From contig NZ_JALVTW010000030.1 of the NCBI RefSeq assembly GCF_027023985.1, forward strand, positions 1 to 64,000: a DNA stretch of 64,000 nt, read 5' to 3'. This stretch comes from Persephonella sp. (lineage in GTDB: Bacteria; Aquificota; Aquificia; Aquificales; Hydrogenothermaceae). Within the stretch, counting starts at the first letter, position 1; each line of letters opens with the position of its first letter. The translations under genes were made by a program, and so were the position numbers. Below, piece after piece: positions 59,222 to 64,000 of the stretch. The notes under the pieces were generated by a model. The model was not told the DNA's origin, searched no databases, and saw nothing but the letters and a program-made list of their open reading frames with translations.

Positions 59222-59677
59222 TTAAAGTATTTTCTTACTTTCTAAGTAATTTTCTATATTTTGCAGAGCTTTTTCCAAACGAGAAATTTTATTCATAGCT
59301 ATATTAATCTCTTCTTTTATAGATTCAAGTTCGTCAGGGTATTCATGTGTAAGTTTATTTCTTAATTTTCTTATTTCCATCCATTCCAAAGAAGAATCAA
59401 TTATTCCTAATTTTTCCAATCTATCCAGTATATCTATAAAACTCATATTTTCATAAAGTTCTCCTATCTCTTCTAAAAAACGCCTAAAAAGTTTTTGCCC
59501 TAAGTAATCCTGAAGTTTTATAAATCTAAAAACAAATGTATCTATTACTTTTACAACTTCAAAATCATCTATATCAAAATTTTCCAGCAAATTTTTGTCT
59601 TCTATTTCTTTAGAAGCCTGTTTAAGCCTATTCAGGTGAATTTTGGCTATCTGAAGATTTTCCTTAATTATGCTCAA
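59222..59677 (-). CDS. hepT: HepT-like toxin of a HepT/MntA pair
   Basis: A helical protein of 151 residues with the HEPN-type motif RKLRNKLTHEYP (R, four to six residues, H then Y), expected to be an RNase. In the HepT/MntA system the partner nucleotidyltransferase adds AMP to a tyrosine near this motif and silences it. The gene overlaps the partner by 4 bases (ATGA type). Both lie on the minus strand as an isolated two-gene unit between the coiled-coil gene and htpX. Confidence 0.82.
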   Translation of the reverse strand: MSIIKENLQIAKIHLNRLKQASKEIEDKNLLENFDIDDFEVVKVIDTFVFRFIKLQDYLGQKLFRRFLEEIGELYENMSFIDILDRLEKLGIIDSSLEWMEIRKLRNKLTHEYPDELESIKEEINIAMNKISRLEKALQNIENYLESKKIL

Positions 59678-59979
59678 ATTAGCACCCCTTTCTCTTTTGC
59701 TTCTTTAAAAATGTTTTTCTCTTTTTTATATGGATCTTTAACTATTAAATCCACTTTTCTTTCTATACCTTTTATTTCTAACTGTGCTAAAAATTTGAGT
59801 TCTTCCTGTAAAGAGGTTTTTTTATCTGTTTCTATAAGTATATCAATATCTCCACCTTTCTTGCTTAAGTCTGCCCTTGAACCAAAAATATAGACCTTGG
59901 AATTTTCCCCAAATATTTCCTTTGCCAAATTCTTAATTATTTTGATTTCATTTTGAGATAATCTAACTCTTTTTTCCAT
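59674..59979 (-). CDS. mntA: MntA-like nucleotidyltransferase antitoxin
   Basis: A minimal nucleotidyltransferase of 101 residues. The signature is VYIFGSRADLSKKGGDIDIL, with GSR and the two metal-binding Asp (DID), and a third Asp in KVDLIV. With the downstream HepT gene it forms a type VII toxin-antitoxin unit, in which the toxin is inactivated by AMP transfer. No Shine-Dalgarno is visible before the ATG. A 12-base tandem duplication lies upstream at 60000-60023. Confidence 0.82.
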   Translation of the reverse strand: MEKRVRLSQNEIKIIKNLAKEIFGENSKVYIFGSRADLSKKGGDIDILIETDKKTSLQEELKFLAQLEIKGIERKVDLIVKDPYKKEKNIFKEAKEKGVLI

Positions 59980-59999
59980 TTTAAAATTAATAAAATGAT

Positions 60000-60023
60000 T
60001 TTGTAAATAAATTTGTAAATAAA
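60000..60023. repeat. Tandem 12-base duplication upstream of mntA-hepT
   Basis: TTTGTAAATAAA occurs twice without spacing, about 20 bases before the mntA start. It may be a binding site for an autoregulator or simply slippage in AT-rich DNA. Confidence 0.7.
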
Positions 60024-60071
60024 ACTACTACTGTGAGAAGTGTATGGCAAGGAGAAAGCCAAAGGGCAGGC

Positions 60072-60938
60072 TTACACCTGCCCCATTTCTCTGGCCATTT
60101 GATAAAGTCTTCTGATTCTTTCTTCTGTTGGTGGGTGTGTTGAGAATAAAGATGCAATTGCTGAACCTCTAAGAGGGTTTACTATCATCATATGGGCTGT
60201 TCCTGGATTAATCTCTCTTTCTGCTATAGGTGCAAGTTTTTGTGCAGCTATTTCAAGTTTTTCAAGGGCTCTTGCAAGGGATAATGGACAACCGCATATT
60301 TTTGCACCAGTTGCGTCAGCTGCATATTCTCTTGAACGGGATATAGCCATCTGTATAAGCATTGCTGCTATAGGAGCAACTATCAGCATAATCAGGGAAC
60401 CTAATAGATTTCCTATTCCGTCCTCTTCATCTCTGCCGCCAAATATATTTGCCCAGAAAGCAAGTTCTGTCAGCATTGATATGGCACCACCAATTGTTGC
60501 AGCTATAGAGGAAATAAGTATATCCCTGTTTTTTACGTGGGCTATTTCGTGGGCAAGCACTCCTCTAAGCTCTTCAGGAGAAAGCACATTCAAAATACCG
60601 GATGTTACTGCAACAACAGCATGTTCAGGATTTCTTCCTGTAGCAAATGCATTCGGTATGTCTATAGGAGCAAGATATATTTTAGGCTTTGGAATTCCAG
60701 CGTTTCTTGCTAATTCCTCAACCATATCATGTAGCCAAGGAGCCTCTTCATATGGAATTTCTCTGGCACCATACATAGCCAGAGCCATTTTATCTGAGAA
60801 CCAATAGGCCATAAAGTTCATAATCATTGCAAAGAAAAAGGCAATAATCATACCTGTATGGCCACCTAAAATCTTACCTACTACAATAAACAGTCCTGTT
60901 AATACACCAAGTAACAGAACTGTTTTTATGGTTTGCAT
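60072..60938 (-). CDS. htpX: Membrane zinc metalloprotease HtpX
   Basis: A heat-shock-related membrane protease of the M48 family for quality control of membrane proteins. Two hydrophobic helices lie at residues 5-50, then the HExxH motif in [14 protein letters not shown] near 135. Two further hydrophobic segments (150-205) and the third ligand Glu in [12 protein letters not shown] follow. It has 288 residues. AGGAGG lies 11 bases before the ATG, a longer gap than usual. It sits next to dnaK on the same strand but past the dnaK terminator. Confidence 0.93.
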   Translation of the reverse strand: MQTIKTVLLLGVLTGLFIVVGKILGGHTGMIIAFFFAMIMNFMAYWFSDKMALAMYGAREIPYEEAPWLHDMVEELARNAGIPKPKIYLAPIDIPNAFATGRNPEHAVVAVTSGILNVLSPEELRGVLAHEIAHVKNRDILISSIAATIGGAISMLTELAFWANIFGGRDEEDGIGNLLGSLIMLIVAPIAAMLIQMAISRSREYAADATGAKICGCPLSLARALEKLEIAAQKLAPIAEREINPGTAHMMIVNPLRGSAIASLFSTHPPTEERIRRLYQMAREMGQV

Positions 60939-61009
60939 GATGCCGCCAACCTCCTGATTTATGGTTTAAGACATATTAGAGATAGGCTGTGAAAATTTTG
61001 TGAATAAAA

Positions 61010-61040
61010 AATAAAAAAGCCCCCTTTAAGGGGGCTTTTG
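61010..61040 (-). terminator. Intrinsic terminator of dnaK
   Basis: The minus strand reads AGCCCCCTTAAAGGGGGCT followed by TTTTTATTTTT. The hairpin begins 5 bases after the stop codon. Confidence 0.9.
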
Positions 61041-61041
61041 A

Positions 61042-62922
61042 TTAATTAACTTCAGGCTCTATCACATCATCGTCAGAGCCTTTATTTTCTCCTCCACCTT
61101 GTTGTGGCCCTCCACCTGACTGATATAGTTTTTGTGCTATTTTGTTTGCTACTGTTGTTACTTTTTCTATAGCAGCTTGTATTTTATCTTTTTCATTTGA
61201 AGCAAGGGCATCTTTTGCCTCTTTTAGCACTTCTTCAGCTTCTTTCTTATCATCAGCGGAGAGTTTAGCCTCATTTTCTTTAAGTGTTTTTTCTAAACTA
61301 TATACCAGAGCATCAAGCTGGTTTCTAAGTTCAACTGTTTCCTGGAATTTTCTGTCTTCTTCTTCGTGTTTTTTAGCTTCTTCAATAATCTTGTTAATTT
61401 CTTCCTCTGTAAGTCCTGAAGACTGTTGAACTGTTATAGATTGTGATTTCCCTGTTGCTTTATCTGTAGCTGTTACGTGGAGTATTCCGTCTGCATCTAT
61501 ATCAAAGCATACTTCAATTTGTGGAACTCCCCTTGGTGCAGGTGGTATGTCTGTAAGGAAGAATCTACCAAGGGATTTATTCTCTTTAGCCATTTTTCTC
61601 TCGCCCTGGAGAACATGTATCTCAACTTGTGTTTGATTATCAGCTGCTGTTGTGAAGATTTCACATTTTTTGGTAGGTATAGGTGTGTTTCTTGGGATAA
61701 GCACTGTCATTACACCACCCAGTGTTTCTATACCAAGTGAAAGTGGTGTAACATCTATCAGAAGAACATCTTTTACTTCTCCTGCAAGAACACCACCCTG
61801 TATTGCTGCACCAACAGCAACAACTTCATCAGGGTTTACACCTTTATGTGGTTCTTTACCGAAGAACTCTTTAATTCTTTGTTGAACAAGAGGAATTCTT
61901 GTTGAACCACCAACCAGAACAACATCATCGATATCTTGAGGTGTCAGTTTAGCTTCTTCAAGGGCTCTTTTAACAATATCCATAGTTCTGTCTATAAGGT
62001 CTTTTATCATTTCTTCGAGTCTTGCTCTTGTTAGCTTTTTCTCTAGGTGTAGTGGTTGATTTGTATTAGGGTCTATTGTGATAAATGGCAGGTTAATTTC
62101 TGTTTCCATTTTGAATGAAAGTTCCTTTTTAGCCTGTTCAGCAGCTTCTTTTAATCTTTGGAATGCAGTTTTATCCTGTCTTAAATCTATACCATGCTCT
62201 TTTTTGAATTCATTTACAAGCCAGTCTATAATTCTTGCATCTATATCAGCACCACCAAGGTGTGTATCACCATCAGAAACTTTAACTTCAATAACACCTT
62301 CCCCTCCTTCAAGGATAGACACGTCAAATGTTCCACCACCAAAGTCATAAACAAGGATTTTTACATCAGATTTTTTATCAAGTCCATAAGCAAGAGCTGC
62401 CGCTGTAGGTTCGTTGATTATTCTTTTAACTTCAAGTCCGGCAATTTTACCTGCATCTTTTGTTGCCTGTCTTTGTCTTTCGTTAAAGTATGCAGGAACA
62501 GTAATCACCGCTTCTGTAACTTTTTCACCAAGATAGCTTTCAGCTGCTTCTTTTAGTTTTTTAAGTATTTGTGCACCCACTTCTTCTGGTCTTACAAGTT
62601 TTCCGGCATTTGGGACATCAAACACAGCATCCCCTTTATCATCTGCAACAACTTTATATGGAACGTGTTTTAATTCCTCTTGAACCTCTTCAAATTTTCT
62701 TCCTATGAATCTTTTTGACTCATATATTGTATTTTCCGGGTCTAATACAGCTCTTCTTTTTGCCGGATCACCAACAAGTATTTCTCCTTCTTTTGTCCAG
62801 GAAACTACAGAAGGAGTTGTCCTAAAGCCTTCCTGGTTTGCAATAACAATTGGTTCACCACCGGACATTACAGACACAACTGAGTTTGTAGTTCCAAGGT
62901 CTATTCCGATAACTTTGCCCAT
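61042..62922 (-). CDS. dnaK: Hsp70 chaperone DnaK
   Basis: An ATP-dependent protein-folding chaperone. The nucleotide-binding domain has [33 protein letters not shown] and [14 protein letters not shown]. The linker [19 protein letters not shown] leads into the substrate-binding domain, which ends in a Gly-rich tail and EPEVN. It has 626 residues. GGAGGG precedes the ATG. A good promoter lies at 62962-62990. No grpE or dnaJ is adjacent and no CIRCE element was seen upstream, so regulation is not by a visible HrcA site. Confidence 0.97.
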   Translation of the reverse strand: MGKVIGIDLGTTNSVVSVMSGGEPIVIANQEGFRTTPSVVSWTKEGEILVGDPAKRRAVLDPENTIYESKRFIGRKFEEVQEELKHVPYKVVADDKGDAVFDVPNAGKLVRPEEVGAQILKKLKEAAESYLGEKVTEAVITVPAYFNERQRQATKDAGKIAGLEVKRIINEPTAAALAYGLDKKSDVKILVYDFGGGTFDVSILEGGEGVIEVKVSDGDTHLGGADIDARIIDWLVNEFKKEHGIDLRQDKTAFQRLKEAAEQAKKELSFKMETEINLPFITIDPNTNQPLHLEKKLTRARLEEMIKDLIDRTMDIVKRALEEAKLTPQDIDDVVLVGGSTRIPLVQQRIKEFFGKEPHKGVNPDEVVAVGAAIQGGVLAGEVKDVLLIDVTPLSLGIETLGGVMTVLIPRNTPIPTKKCEIFTTAADNQTQVEIHVLQGERKMAKENKSLGRFFLTDIPPAPRGVPQIEVCFDIDADGILHVTATDKATGKSQSITVQQSSGLTEEEINKIIEEAKKHEEEDRKFQETVELRNQLDALVYSLEKTLKENEAKLSADDKKEAEEVLKEAKDALASNEKDKIQAAIEKVTTVANKIAQKLYQSGGGPQQGGGENKGSDDDVIEPEVN

Positions 62923-62961
62923 GGATTTTTCCCTCCAGTATTTAGTATTTTCACATTTTAT

Positions 62962-62990
62962 AATTTACAACTTTAGTCTATTATTGTCAA
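62962..62990 (-). promoter_or_regulatory. Predicted dnaK promoter
   Basis: The minus strand reads TTGACA, 17 bases, TAAATT. The -35 is perfect and the -10 matches 4 of 6. The start would be about 30 bases before the dnaK ATG. Confidence 0.6.
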
Positions 62991-63084
62991 GTCTTTTTAT
63001 ATCATTAATTATAAATTTTATCAGGGTTAAATAAAATCAAACTTCAGACGATAAATATCTAAAACTGTTTTTGAGGTTGTTATA

Positions 63085-63624
63085 ATGAGGATTGCATATA
63101 TAAATTTTTATTCTGTTGAAAATCTCTTCAGAGCAGGCGTCCTTATCACAGATGAAAGCACTAAACCTATTGAATTCAGAATAACCTCAGATTTGAATAT
63201 AGACAAACTCCAAGAAATCCTATACGGAGATACACTTCATGATATCTTATTCAGAGAAAAATTTTCTATTCAGCTACTACTTTCTATGCAAGAAGATTAT
63301 GATTTTGTTCTTACAAAGGAAAAATCTCTTCTGAATATCAGGAAGGATATAGGAAAACCAATTGTTCATATTCAAAAATATGACCATTTTATGCCTAATA
63401 ACCGTAGAAGCCACAAAATCATAAATATCACAGAAAGATATGAACCCCTTTACATAACAATATCAAAAGAAGACGAAAACAAACTGATAGGAATAGCCCA
63501 TAAACTTCAAGAAATATATAGAAACTTTAACATTATGGAACCGTTTAAAAGAATAGAAAACGCAATAAAATACATAATGGAGAATCAGGTTGAGACTGAA
63601 AGAGCAGGAGTTTATATCAGATAA
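63085..63624 (+). CDS. Unknown protein upstream of an SNF2-type helicase
   Basis: I do not recognise this 179-residue protein. It has no signal peptide or membrane helix. It starts with a strand-rich part (RIAYINFYSVENLFRAGVLITDES) and ends helical (IEPFKRIENAIKYIMENQ-like). GAGGT lies before the ATG. Its last 35 bases overlap the helicase gene that follows, so the two are almost surely translated together and may act together. Confidence 0.7.
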   Translation: MRIAYINFYSVENLFRAGVLITDESTKPIEFRITSDLNIDKLQEILYGDTLHDILFREKFSIQLLLSMQEDYDFVLTKEKSLLNIRKDIGKPIVHIQKYDHFMPNNRRSHKIINITERYEPLYITISKEDENKLIGIAHKLQEIYRNFNIMEPFKRIENAIKYIMENQVETERAGVYIR

Positions 63625-64000
63625 TCTTGTTCAAGAAATAAATGTAAAAACACAGCTTTTATTTTCAGGGGAAGCATCCTGTTTTATTTCCGGAAATCTA
63701 GTAAAGGAACTACCTGAGATATCTAACTATGGAGAAAACTTTACTAAAAAAGTGAATATAAACCAGGTTTTAAACAAGAAAAAGCAAACTAAAAAAGCAA
63801 ACAACTATAGTCTATTTGATCTACTTAAACCTATTTTGATGCCTTCTATAGATTTTGAACTGCCTAAAGATATATACTTCCCTGCAAAACTGTTTAATTA
63901 TCAGATTGAAGGAATTAAATTCCTAATCTCAAAAGAGTTTGCCCTTCTTGCAGACCAGATGGGAACAGGAAAAACAGTAATGTCCACAACAGCAATGAGA
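63590..64000 (+). CDS. SNF2-type DEAD/DEAH helicase, N-terminal part (cut by window end)
   Basis: The frame is open from a stop at 63575 to the last base. The likely start is TTG at 63590, with GGAGA about 7 bases upstream. The 137 visible residues have a non-conserved N-terminal region of about 100 residues, then PAKLFNYQIEGIKFLI and the Walker A ALLADQMGTGKT, the Q-motif-like and motif I arrangement of SNF2/Rad54-type ATPases. The remainder lies beyond the window. It may belong to DNA repair, transcription recycling or a defence system; the visible part cannot tell. Confidence 0.8.
   Translation, partial: MRLKEQEFISDNLVQEINVKTQLLFSGEASCFISGNLVKELPEISNYGENFTKKVNINQVLNKKKQTKKANNYSLFDLLKPILMPSIDFELPKDIYFPAKLFNYQIEGIKFLISKEFALLADQMGTGKTVMSTTAMR

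Noticed and set aside
62923-63084. CIRCE element (HrcA operator) upstream of dnaK
   Set aside because: No GCACTC-N9-GAGTGC pattern is present. Only a TTGACA-17-TAAATT promoter is seen.

Overview
The window looks like chromosome of a chemolithoautotrophic, thermophilic member of the Aquificales, most likely Hydrogenothermaceae (Persephonella or Sulfurihydrogenibium-like). This is inferred from gene content and AT-rich composition, not from a database match. Both subunits of ATP-citrate lyase sit beside a monomeric NADP-isocitrate dehydrogenase, and a biotin-dependent 2-oxoacid carboxylase subunit lies about 13 kb away. These are reductive TCA (rTCA) cycle genes. Nearly all genes are intact, closely packed and often overlap by 4 to 20 bases. 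Many use TTG starts, and one gene is best read from CTG.

Layout. 1-3612: end of a CRISPR-Cas locus (cas3 fragment, an orphan degenerate repeat, a leader with its own promoter, a three-spacer array, then cas4-cas1-cas2). 3645-9239 (minus): aclA, aclB and icd. 9399-12806 (plus): a secreted helical protein, a DUF4911-like protein and a bifunctional Rel/SpoT. 12807-22230 (minus): a division and cell-wall cluster murD-ftsW-murG-murB-ddl-ftsQ-ftsA-ftsZ that runs on into pgsA and plsY. 22316-24151: carboxylase subunit. 24190-29783 (minus): gltD-like, argF, pyrB, truB and a DEAD-box helicase. 29960-35209: agmatine-to-putrescine genes (aguB, aguA) mixed with rnz, a THEP1-type NTPase, tadA and a Fur-family regulator. 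35356-41788 (plus): metE, a Tat-exported superoxide reductase, a lipoprotein and acs. 41812-48072: APC permease, zinc ribbon, speD, tsaC, panB, proA and an EAL-HDOD protein. 48175-55452: nadE, nth, an M23 peptidase, mutS, a candidate small RNA and an RluB-type pseudouridine synthase. 55565-59089: csp with a structured leader, a JAMM peptidase, lipB, an atypical dapF and a coiled-coil zinc-ribbon protein. 59222-64000: a HepT/MntA toxin-antitoxin pair, htpX, dnaK, an unknown gene and the start of an SNF2-type helicase cut by the window end.

How the parts connect. The rTCA genes supply acetyl-CoA from citrate, and Acs can add acetyl-CoA from acetate. AguA and AguB make putrescine, and SpeD makes the aminopropyl donor for longer polyamines, which are typical of thermophiles. 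The Fur-family gene and metE are transcribed away from each other across two strong inverted repeats that look like its operators.

Points most worth following up: DapF with both catalytic cysteines replaced by serine; a candidate small RNA at 54231-54327 whose exposed segment is complementary to the shared ribosome-binding region of acs and the lipoprotein gene; an inverted repeat that would hide the lipoprotein gene's ribosome-binding site only in read-through transcripts; the branched csp leader RNA; the Fur-like operators; and the orphan CRISPR repeat. No tRNA, rRNA or insertion sequence was seen.
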